Part shown: one piece after another, positions 1 through 5,120 of the stretch | How the letters are laid out: each line of letters begins with the position of its first letter | Position numbering within the stretch: position 1 is the first letter of the stretch | Source of the DNA: Pseudomonadota bacterium | Lineage (GTDB): Bacteria > Pseudomonadota > Gammaproteobacteria > Xanthomonadales > Xanthomonadaceae | Assembly (NCBI GenBank): GCA_023439425.1 | Contig: JAEXNZ010000003.1 | Span: 1-5,748, forward strand | Reading direction: 5' to 3' | DNA length: 5,748 nucleotides | Translations under genes and position numbers: made by a program | The notes under the pieces: generated by a model | Databases searched by the model: none | What the model was told of the DNA's origin: nothing | The model's input: only the letters and a program-made list of their open reading frames with translations

Positions 1-738
1 ATCGGCGGCATGTTGTTCGGCATCTTCTGGCTGCTGGTGCTGGGCATCGCCTACCGCCGCCGCTTCAACCGCTCGTTCTGGGTCAAGCCGGTGTCGTGGC
101 TGTTCTACGGCACCTTCGCGGTGGCGGCACTGTGGTACGGGCCGCGCAACATTCCGGTGAAGCTGGAGCGGTTCGAACCGGCCGAACCGGCCCCGGTCAC
201 CCTCACCGCACAGGCCTGGTGGGAGGGCGGCTGGCGCGACCAGCCGGCGCGCCGCAATGAATTCGATGACGACCAGCGCTGGCCGCTGGACGTGCAGGTG
301 GCGGGTCCGCTGGACCCGCTGCGCGAGCACCTGGAGGCACAGGGCTGGCATGTGCAGTCGCAGGCGGGCTGGGAACAGGCGCTGCTGATGCTGGACAAAT
401 CCGCCACCCCGGAAGAAGTGCCGGTGCTGCCGGCCACGCTGGACACCAAGGTGGAATCGCTGCTGATGATCCGGGCCGGGAATGCGCCGGAGGAAATCTA
501 TGCGCTGCGGCTGTGGCCGGCGCAGGCGGTGTTGATGCCGGGGCAGCACCCGCTATGGCTGGGCAGTGCGCAGACGCTGCGCTACGAACAGCACTTCAGC
601 CTGATCGGCATGTGGCACCCGATGCGCGGCATTGATCCGTCGTTGAATGCGGTGCGCGAGGCGGTGGAAGGATTGCCGCATGCGGTTGAACAGCATCCGG
701 AATCGAAGACGCCGGTGTTGCGCGTGCGGACCGATTGA
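1..738 (+). CDS. LssY C-terminal-domain membrane protein, 3' part of gene (probable DedA/PAP2-type protein)
   Basis: The reading frame is open from the first base. An ATG at 10 has no Shine-Dalgarno before it and falls inside a hydrophobic run, so the gene very probably starts upstream and only its end is seen. Numbering from that ATG (242 codons), residues 1-16 and about 28-44 look like transmembrane helices, the first followed by a basic YRRR stretch. A soluble, Trp-rich region follows. Residues about 63-240 resemble the LssY C-terminal domain by the pattern PVLPATLDTK (138-147), ALRLWPAQ (165-172) and PLWLGSAQT (181-189). In this lineage that domain is often fused behind DedA and PAP2 phosphatase membrane domains, which would lie off the left edge. 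I infer that the parent is such a fusion, acting at the inner membrane on a lipid phosphate; no catalytic residue of those domains is visible here. The domain call is from memory of the pattern, not a search. The TGA stop lies 5 nt before the palindrome arm at 744. Confidence 0.6.
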   Translation: MGGMLFGIFWLLVLGIAYRRRFNRSFWVKPVSWLFYGTFAVAALWYGPRNIPVKLERFEPAEPAPVTLTAQAWWEGGWRDQPARRNEFDDDQRWPLDVQVAGPLDPLREHLEAQGWHVQSQAGWEQALLMLDKSATPEEVPVLPATLDTKVESLLMIRAGNAPEEIYALRLWPAQAVLMPGQHPLWLGSAQTLRYEQHFSLIGMWHPMRGIDPSLNAVREAVEGLPHAVEQHPESKTPVLRVRTD

Positions 739-742
739 TGCG

Positions 743-766
743 CAGCCACGCAGGGCGTGGCTCTAC
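743..766 (-). repeat. SMAG/REP palindrome, likely bidirectional terminator
   Basis: On the minus strand this reads GTAG (766-763) followed by an 8-bp perfect stem, AGCCACGC / GCGTGGCT, with a 3-nt loop (arms 755-762 and 744-751). GTAG head plus short palindrome is the signature of the SMAG repeats of Stenotrophomonas, members of the REP superfamily. It fills almost the whole 24-nt gap between two convergent genes, so it probably serves as hairpin for both transcript ends, although neither side has a T-tract. Positions 743-769 are identical to 2764-2790. Confidence 0.85.
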
Positions 767-1341
767 GGGATCCAGCCCAGCAGGTCATCCAGCCGCTGAT
801 GCGGATCATCGCGCTGCAATAACAGCAGCCGCTGCGATTCCTCCAGCGGCATCAGCTCGGCCAGCTTCCAGCCGACCCAGGCGGCCTGGTCGAGCAGCAT
901 CGGCACCTTGGGCGCGTACGGATTACCGGCCTGCTCGATGATGTGTTCCAGCACGGTGGACAGCAGCGCGTGCTCGGGCCTCAGCTCGTCGTCGCTGTCC
1001 GGTTCTGCCCACTGCACGTCTGCCATGATCAGGCCGTTGTCGCGTACGCGCACCTGCTCCACGTGGAAGCGATCATAGCCGCGCAGAGTCAGCACCAGAA
1101 TGCCGTCGGGCCCCACATCGAAATCGACGATGCGCGCTTCCACACCGTGTGCCGCTGGCGTCGCCGGAGCCCCGACTTCCTCGCCCTGCAGGATCAGGCA
1201 GATGCCGAAGCCGGTTCCATTGCGGCTGCATTCGCGCACCATGTCCAGGTAACGCGGCTCGAACACCCGCAGGGTCAACGAGGCACCGGGCAGCAACACC
1301 GAATGCAGCGGAAACAAGGGCAGCGTGGTGATCTCGCTCAT
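763..1341 (-). CDS. Stand-alone LON substrate-binding (LON N-terminal) domain protein
   Basis: This 192-residue protein is a LON N-terminal domain without the AAA+ ATPase or Ser-Lys protease parts of Lon. The family signature is at the N-terminus: LPLFPLHSVLLPG (7-19) and LRVFEPRYLDMV (24-35). It continues with GFGICLI (44-50), the central strand pattern VEARIVDF (67-74) and a helical end, VGWKLAELMPLEESQRLLLL (156-175). That is the full length of the family, so it is not a broken Lon. Stand-alone versions are common in proteobacteria and their role is not settled; substrate or peptide binding is inferred from the domain name only. The ATG lies 5 nt after the mpl stop, and its Shine-Dalgarno AGGA (1354-1351) sits within the last codons of mpl, so the two genes should be co-transcribed and translationally coupled. 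The TAG stop (765-763) is part of the GTAG head of the SMAG repeat. Confidence 0.9.
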   Translation of the reverse strand: MSEITTLPLFPLHSVLLPGASLTLRVFEPRYLDMVRECSRNGTGFGICLILQGEEVGAPATPAAHGVEARIVDFDVGPDGILVLTLRGYDRFHVEQVRVRDNGLIMADVQWAEPDSDDELRPEHALLSTVLEHIIEQAGNPYAPKVPMLLDQAAWVGWKLAELMPLEESQRLLLLQRDDPHQRLDDLLGWIP

Positions 1342-1346
1342 ACCGC

Positions 1347-2711
1347 TCAGTCCTGCTGCAGCTGGGCCAGGAAGCGACGCGGCGCGCCGTCGAAGCCACC
1401 GTTGGACATGAACACCACATGGTCACCGGGTCGGGCGATAGCACCCAGCTGGGTCAGCAGCGCATCGGTGTCCGGCACCGCATGGGCCTCGCCTTGGACG
1501 GCACCGATCACCTTGGCCGCGTCCCAGGCCAGTTCCGGCCGGTGCAGGAACACCACCGCATCGGCCCCGTCCAGCGAAGGAGCCAGCGCGTCGGCATGGG
1601 CCCCCAGGCGCATGGAATTGCTGCGCGGTTCCATCGCCACCACGATGCGGGCCGCACCCACTTTCGCGCGCAGCCCTTCCAGCGTGGTGCGGATGGCGGT
1701 GGGATGATGGGCGAAATCGTCGTACACGGTGACATCGCCAGCGTTGCCAATCACTTCCAGGCGCCGCTTCACGCTGCGGAACTGCGCCAGCGCGGGGATC
1801 ACAGTGACCGGATCCACACCCACCGCATGCGCGGCGGCCAGTGCGGCCAGCCCGTTGAGCACATTGTGCCGGCCCAGCAGCGGCCAGTTCACCTGGCCCA
1901 CGGCCACGCCACGGTGGTGGACGATGAAGGCGCTGCCATCGGCATGCACCAGTTCGGCGTGCCACTCCAGTGCCGGGTCGAAGCCGAAACGCTCCACCGG
2001 GGTCCAGCAGCCCATCGCCAGCACCTCGGCCAGATAGGCGTCTTCACCGTTGACGATCAGGCGGCCACGCGCCGGCACGGTGCGCACCAGGTGATGGAAC
2101 TGGCGCTGGATCGCGGCCACGTCCGGGAAGATGTCGGCGTGGTCGTACTCCAGATTGTTCAGGATGGCGACCAGCGGCCGGTAATGCACGAACTTGCTGC
2201 GCTTGTCGAAGAAGGCGGTGTCGTACTCGTCGGCTTCGACCACGAACTCCCGGCCCTGCCCGGCCCGGGCTGAAACGCCGAAGTCCTCAGCGACGCCACC
2301 AATCAGGAAGCCCGGTTCGCGACCGGCGGCCTGCAGCAGCCAGGTCAGGATGGTGGTGGTGGTGGTTTTGCCATGGGTGCCGGCCACGGCCAGGGTGTCG
2401 CGGCCCGGCAGCACCTGCTCGGCCAGCCACTGCGCCCCGGAAATGTAGCGCTGGCCGGCGTCCAGCACCGCTTCCACGGCCGGGTTACCACGCGAGAGCG
2501 CGTTACCGATCACCACCTCATCGCAGTCAGCGCCGACGCTGTCGGCCCGGTAGCCGGGGTCGAGGGTGATGCCCAGCTGTTCGAGCTGGGTGGACATCGG
2601 CGGGTAGATCGCCTGGTCGCTGCCACGGACCGTATGGCCCAGTTCCCGCGCCAGCGCGGCCACGCCGCCCATGAAGGTGCCGGCTATTCCTTGGATATGA
2701 ATCGTGCTCAT
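1347..2711 (-). CDS. mpl: UDP-N-acetylmuramate:L-alanyl-gamma-D-glutamyl-meso-diaminopimelate ligase (murein peptide ligase)
   Basis: Mpl joins the tripeptide L-Ala-D-Glu-meso-DAP, recovered from old wall, to UDP-MurNAc using ATP. It acts in the cytoplasm in peptidoglycan recycling. The 454-residue length matches the roughly 457 of E. coli Mpl. Visible motifs follow the Mur ligase order: N-terminal Rossmann part IHIQGIAGTFMGG (4-16), SDQAIYPPMST (31-41), ATP P-loop AGTHGKTTT (110-118), EADEYDTAFFDKRSKF (159-174), NNLEYDHADIF (185-195), GRHNVLNG (280-287), then the C-terminal domain with DDFAHHPTA (331-339), EPRSNSM (361-367) and MSNGGFDG (435-442). DDFAHHPT and the PPMST stretch fit Mpl better than MurC. 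The ATG at 2711 is chosen because it gives the conserved short N-terminus. In-frame GTG (2738) and ATG (2732) lie upstream, and none of the three has a strong Shine-Dalgarno. It is first gene of a two-gene unit with the LON-domain gene. Its upstream region carries an inverted pair of SMAG repeats. Confidence 0.96.
   Translation of the reverse strand: MSTIHIQGIAGTFMGGVAALARELGHTVRGSDQAIYPPMSTQLEQLGITLDPGYRADSVGADCDEVVIGNALSRGNPAVEAVLDAGQRYISGAQWLAEQVLPGRDTLAVAGTHGKTTTTTILTWLLQAAGREPGFLIGGVAEDFGVSARAGQGREFVVEADEYDTAFFDKRSKFVHYRPLVAILNNLEYDHADIFPDVAAIQRQFHHLVRTVPARGRLIVNGEDAYLAEVLAMGCWTPVERFGFDPALEWHAELVHADGSAFIVHHRGVAVGQVNWPLLGRHNVLNGLAALAAAHAVGVDPVTVIPALAQFRSVKRRLEVIGNAGDVTVYDDFAHHPTAIRTTLEGLRAKVGAARIVVAMEPRSNSMRLGAHADALAPSLDGADAVVFLHRPELAWDAAKVIGAVQGEAHAVPDTDALLTQLGAIARPGDHVVFMSNGGFDGAPRRFLAQLQQD
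1351..1354 (-). promoter_or_regulatory. Ribosome binding site of the LON-domain gene inside the mpl end
   Basis: AGGA on the minus strand overlaps the last two sense codons of mpl (CAG GAC) and lies 9 nt before the ATG at 1341. It supports this start and suggests that ribosomes finishing mpl help initiate the LON-domain gene. Confidence 0.65.
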
Positions 2712-2763
2712 CAGCCGATTGTCGCCGATCATCAGCACGGATGGGGAATACCGTGGACGGCCC

Positions 2764-2787
2764 CAGCCACGCAGGGCGTGGCTCTAC
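2764..2787 (-). repeat. SMAG/REP palindrome, left half of head-to-head dimer
   Basis: On the minus strand, GTAG (2787-2784) is followed by the AGCCACGC / GCGTGGCT stem with a 3-nt loop (arms 2776-2783 and 2765-2772). It is the same sequence as the element at 743-766 and an exact inverted copy of the one at 2811-2834. It lies 53 nt before the mpl start codon, on the upstream side. Confidence 0.85.
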
Positions 2788-2810
2788 GGGTGGAGATTGA
2801 CCGTTCCTGC

Positions 2811-2834
2811 GTAGAGCCACGCCCTGCGTGGCTG
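2811..2834 (+). repeat. SMAG/REP palindrome, right half of head-to-head dimer
   Basis: GTAG (2811-2814) is followed by stem arms 2815-2822 and 2826-2833 around a CCT loop. Positions 2810-2834 are the perfect reverse complement of 2764-2788, so the two elements form a 25-bp inverted repeat with a 21-nt spacer and both GTAG heads pointing inward. A second GTAG occurs just past it at 2836-2839. Confidence 0.85.
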
Positions 2835-3002
2835 CGTAGGGGAAATCTGACTCGTGTAAGGGAATCCCCTATACCGCTGTACTGTGAAGACGGACACAAT
2901 TCACGTCGCCAGCCGCAATACCCCCATCGGTCCTACTCCCCAAGAGGCCAATCCCCAGGGGGGCTCATGTTGTGGGGCCCTGAGCAAGCCCGCTCGCTGG
3001 TT
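2835..3002. other. Non-coding stretch upstream of mpl, no gene recognised
   Basis: I find no convincing gene, tRNA or known riboswitch here. The only open frames are short, lack a Shine-Dalgarno and overlap the hairpins or adk in other frames. The stretch 2937-2975 is rich in CCCC and GGGG blocks, including a small CCCC-AGG-GGGG hairpin near 2954-2964. The region probably holds the mpl promoter and 5' leader on the minus strand. Confidence 0.5.
2868..2873 (-). promoter_or_regulatory. Weak candidate -10 box for mpl
   Basis: TATAGG on the minus strand matches the sigma-70 -10 consensus at four of six positions and lies upstream of the SMAG dimer and mpl. No good -35 hexamer sits at 16-18 nt; a TTGTGT lies 20 nt away. 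If real, the mpl leader would be about 150 nt and would include both SMAG hairpins. Confidence 0.2.
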
Positions 3003-3049
3003 CTACACCGCACGCCCAGCTCTTCCCCGAGCTGGGCGTGCAGGTGTAG
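3003..3049 (-). terminator. Very strong hairpin downstream of adk, second of two
   Basis: Arms 3003-3022 and 3029-3049 pair over 20 bp with a single bulged base at 3042 and a 6-nt loop. The outer part is CTACACC / GGTGTAG and the inner part GCACGCCCAGCTC and its complement. No T-tract follows on either strand, so it is not a textbook intrinsic terminator. Its place after adk and its strength suggest a 3'-end barrier or an mRNA-stabilising structure. Confidence 0.6.
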
Positions 3050-3055
3050 GACGTT

Positions 3056-3075
3056 GGCGCTGCCGCAGCAGCGCC
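3056..3075 (-). terminator. Hairpin directly after the adk stop, first of two
   Basis: A perfect 8-bp stem, GGCGCTGC (3056-3063) / GCAGCGCC (3068-3075), with a 4-nt loop starts 8 nt after the adk TGA on the minus strand. It lacks a T-tract. Together with the larger hairpin 6 nt further on it makes a tandem structured 3' end for the adk mRNA. Confidence 0.55.
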
Positions 3076-3083
3076 CCGTCGCA

Positions 3084-3647
3084 TCAGGCCTTGATGGCCT
3101 TGTGAATGCGCGCTTCCACTTCGTCCAGCTCACCCACGCCGTCCACACGCACCAGCGTGCCACGACCGGCATAGAAGTCCACCACCGGCGCGGTCTGCTC
3201 GTTATAGACGTTCAGGCGGTTACGCACCGATTCCGGATTGTCATCGGCGCGGCCCTGTTCGGCAGCACGGCCGGCGATGCGCTGCACCAGCAGGTCGGTG
3301 GCCACATCCAGCTGCACCACGGCATCCAGCGGCTGGCCGATCTTGGCCAGCAGGGCGTCCAGCGCATTGGCCTGGGCCACGTTGCGCGGGTAACCGTCGA
3401 GAATGAAGCCCTTGGCCACATCGGCCTGGGACAGGCGCGATTCCAGCATGCCCAGCAGAATCTCGTCGGAAACGAGATTACCCGCGTCCATCACGGCCTT
3501 GGCCTGCTTGCCCAGTTCCGAACCCGCCGAAATTTCCGCACGCAGCATGTCGCCGGTGGAAATATGGGCCAGGCCCAGCTTGTCCTTCAGGCGCGTCGCC
3601 TGTGTCCCCTTGCCCGAACCGGGCGGTCCCAACAGAACCAATCGCAT
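3084..3647 (-). CDS. adk: Adenylate kinase, short form
   Basis: Adenylate kinase interconverts ATP + AMP and 2 ADP in the cytoplasm and sets adenylate energy balance. The 187 residues carry the P-loop GPPGSGKGT (7-15), the AMP-site segment ISTGDMLR (29-36), FILDGYPR (81-88), and the basic RIAGR (123-127) and RNRL (142-145) motifs with arginines expected at the catalytic site. It is about 27 residues shorter than the 214-residue E. coli enzyme. The LID insertion after RIAGR is replaced by a short loop (about 128-137), so no zinc-finger or long LID is present. This short type is normal for xanthomonads. The ATG at 3647 is preceded by GGAG (3659-3656) at 8 nt, which fixes the start; an upstream in-frame extension to 3731 lacks support. 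The gene is divergent from pfp and separated from mpl by 372 bp with two hairpins, so it is probably monocistronic. Confidence 0.97.
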   Translation of the reverse strand: MRLVLLGPPGSGKGTQATRLKDKLGLAHISTGDMLRAEISAGSELGKQAKAVMDAGNLVSDEILLGMLESRLSQADVAKGFILDGYPRNVAQANALDALLAKIGQPLDAVVQLDVATDLLVQRIAGRAAEQGRADDNPESVRNRLNVYNEQTAPVVDFYAGRGTLVRVDGVGELDEVEARIHKAIKA

Positions 3648-3789
3648 CAACCTGACTCCAACTTGGTAAAAAAGGAAGGGTAAGCGCGCCGTGGGAAAGC
3701 CCACGTTCACGCTGCACCGCAATACACGCACTTTACCTCATCCGGGTAATGTCCCTGCAATGTCCTCCTCCCCCGACCAAGGTCGCACC
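3648..3789. promoter_or_regulatory. Divergent adk / pfp promoter region
   Basis: This 142-bp gap must hold promoters for adk (leftward) and pfp (rightward). I could not pick a good sigma-70 pair on either strand. It does contain the adk Shine-Dalgarno (3656-3659), an A-rich run (3668-3673), a 6-bp hairpin CGTGGG / CCCACG (3690-3695, 3700-3705), and a direct repeat AATGTCC at 3748-3754 and 3759-3765, spaced 11 nt start to start. It is the only sizeable gap in the window with no SMAG element. Confidence 0.6.
3690..3705. other. Small inverted repeat between adk and pfp
   Basis: CGTGGG and CCCACG flank AAAG, a perfect 6-bp dyad. It could be a regulator site for one or both divergent genes, or a 5' leader hairpin. 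The sequence alone does not name a binding protein. Confidence 0.3.
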
Positions 3790-5046
3790 ATGTCCAAAGG
3801 CACCCTGCTGTACGCCCAGTCCGGCGGCGTCACCGCCGTCATCAACGCCACCGCCTCAGCCGTAATCAGCACGGCCAGAGCCAAGGGAATCAAGGTCTTG
3901 GCCGCGCGCAACGGCATTCTGGGCGCGCTGCGTGAAGAACTGATCGACACCTCGAAGGAATCGGCGGCGGCGATTGCCGCGCTGGCCCACACCCCGGGCG
4001 GGGCGTTCGGCTCCTGCCGCTACAAACTGAAGTCGCTGGACGCCGACCGGGCGCGCTACGAGCGCCTGCTGGCGGTGCTGCAGGCGCATGACGTGCGCTG
4101 GTTCCTCTATAACGGCGGCAACGATTCGGCCGATACGGCCTGGAAGGTGTCGCAGCTGGCCAAGGCGTTCAACTACGACCTGAGCTGCATCGGCGTGCCC
4201 AAGACCATCGACAACGACCTGGCGGTGACCGACACCTGCCCGGGCTTCGGTTCGGCGGCCAAGTACACCGCCGTGTCCGTGCGTGAAGCCGCGCTGGACG
4301 TGGCGGCCATGGCGGAAACCTCGACCAAGGTGTTCGTCTACGAGGCCATGGGCCGGCACGCGGGCTGGCTGGCCGCCGCGGCCGGGCTGGCCGGTGAAGG
4401 TCCTGATGACGCCCCGCACATCATCCTGCTGCCGGAGCGCGCCTATGACGAGGCCGCCTTCCTGGCCAAAGTGAAGCAGGTGGTGGAGCGCGTGGGCCAT
4501 TGCGTGGTGGTGGCGTCGGAAGGCATCCAGACCGCGGATGGCACCTTCGTGGCCGATGCCGGCGGCGGCAAGGACGCGTTCGGGCATTCGCAGCTGGGCG
4601 GCGTGGCCTCGCTGCTGGCCGGACGGGTGAAGGATGCGCTGGGCTACAAGGTGCACTGGACACTGCCGGATTACCTGCAGCGTTCGGCGCGGCATATCGC
4701 CTCGAAGACCGACTGGGAACAGGCCCAGGCGGTGGGCAAGGCGGCCGTGCAGTACGCATTGAAGGGCCAGAATGCGGTGATGCCGGTGATCGTGCGCAGC
4801 AGCGACAAGCCGTACCGCTGGAAGATCGAACCGGCACCGCTGCACAAGGTGGCCAACCATGAGAAGAAGATGCCGGCCGGGTTCATTCGTCGTGATGGTT
4901 TCGGCATCACCGAGAAGGCGCGTGCGTATCTGTCGCCGTTGATCAAGGGTGAAGCGCCGTTGCCGTATGGGGCGGATGGGTTGCCGAAGTACGTGACGCT
5001 GAAGAACGTGGCGGTGAAAAAGAAATTGCCGGCGTTTGAGGCGTAA
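3790..5046 (+). CDS. pfp: Pyrophosphate-dependent 6-phosphofructokinase (diphosphate--fructose-6-phosphate 1-phosphotransferase)
   Basis: This enzyme reversibly phosphorylates fructose 6-phosphate to fructose 1,6-bisphosphate with PPi, serving glycolysis and gluconeogenesis in the cytoplasm. The 418 residues match the length and N-terminus I recall for the Xanthomonas enzyme. Motifs: SGGVTAVINA (11-20) at the phosphoryl-donor site, GGND (109-112), PKTIDND (137-143) with the catalytic aspartate, MGRHAGW (187-193), SEG (243-245) and YLQR (295-298). Asp112 stands where ATP-PFKs have the glycine of GGDG, and Lys138 where they have glycine in PGTIDND; both are established markers of PPi rather than ATP use. 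The usual first Asp of GGDD is Asn111 here. The ATG at 3790 is preferred: AAGG (3779-3782) lies 7 nt upstream and conservation begins at once. An ATG at 3760 and a GTG at 3691 are in frame but add poorly conserved-looking sequence. A SMAG-cored hairpin follows the stop by 9 nt. Confidence 0.95.
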   Translation: MSKGTLLYAQSGGVTAVINATASAVISTARAKGIKVLAARNGILGALREELIDTSKESAAAIAALAHTPGGAFGSCRYKLKSLDADRARYERLLAVLQAHDVRWFLYNGGNDSADTAWKVSQLAKAFNYDLSCIGVPKTIDNDLAVTDTCPGFGSAAKYTAVSVREAALDVAAMAETSTKVFVYEAMGRHAGWLAAAAGLAGEGPDDAPHIILLPERAYDEAAFLAKVKQVVERVGHCVVVASEGIQTADGTFVADAGGGKDAFGHSQLGGVASLLAGRVKDALGYKVHWTLPDYLQRSARHIASKTDWEQAQAVGKAAVQYALKGQNAVMPVIVRSSDKPYRWKIEPAPLHKVANHEKKMPAGFIRRDGFGITEKARAYLSPLIKGEAPLPYGADGLPKYVTLKNVAVKKKLPAFEA

Positions 5047-5055
5047 CGGACGTTG

Positions 5056-5098
5056 TGCCATCCCGTGGACACGCATGGCGTGTCCCTACGGGGTGGCA
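5056..5098. terminator. SMAG palindrome extended into a long bidirectional terminator hairpin
   Basis: The core on the minus strand is GTAG (5089-5086) plus the stem GGACACGC / GCGTGTCC (5067-5074, 5078-5085) with a 3-nt loop, a sequence variant of the other SMAG repeats. Flanking arms 5056-5066 and 5088-5098 also pair (11 positions, one as G-U), separated from the core by only two unpaired bases. It lies between the convergent pfp and the exported-protein gene and can act for both. No T-tract is seen. Confidence 0.7.
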
Positions 5099-5120
5099 GA
5101 CGCCGGGCGAATCGCGACCA

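Noticed and set aside
735..941. 68-codon frame overlapping the end of gene 1
   Set aside because: It starts inside the SMAG hairpin region and is antisense to the LON-domain gene; Ala/Arg-rich shadow.
1419..2273. 284-codon frame antisense to mpl
   Set aside because: His/Gln/Arg-rich shadow of the mpl coding sequence without a ribosome site.
2764..2834. Insertion-sequence ends or a CRISPR repeat pair
   Set aside because: There is no transposase between the arms, no target duplication and only 21 nt of spacer; the GTAG head fits SMAG/REP far better.
2835..3002. Cyclic-di-GMP or other riboswitch upstream of mpl
   Set aside because: I compared the strand with the conserved core I know for GEMM-type switches and found no match; only generic GC hairpins are seen.
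2884..3105. Possible 73-residue small protein in the intergenic region
   Set aside because: No Shine-Dalgarno, overlaps both adk 3' hairpins and the adk end, and the composition is like random GC-rich sequence.
3084..3647. Adk truncation (missing about 27 residues)
   Set aside because: The missing part is exactly the LID insertion and all catalytic motifs remain; this is the normal short-form enzyme.
2373..3683. 436-codon plus-strand frame across the mpl start, the intergenic region and adk
   Set aside because: It crosses two conserved genes antisense, reads through several hairpins and has a low-complexity composition; no motif was seen.
3856..5076. 406-codon open frame antisense to pfp
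   Set aside because: It lies wholly opposite a gene with complete PFK motifs, its translation is His/Arg/Gln-rich without domains, and such shadows are usual in GC-rich DNA.
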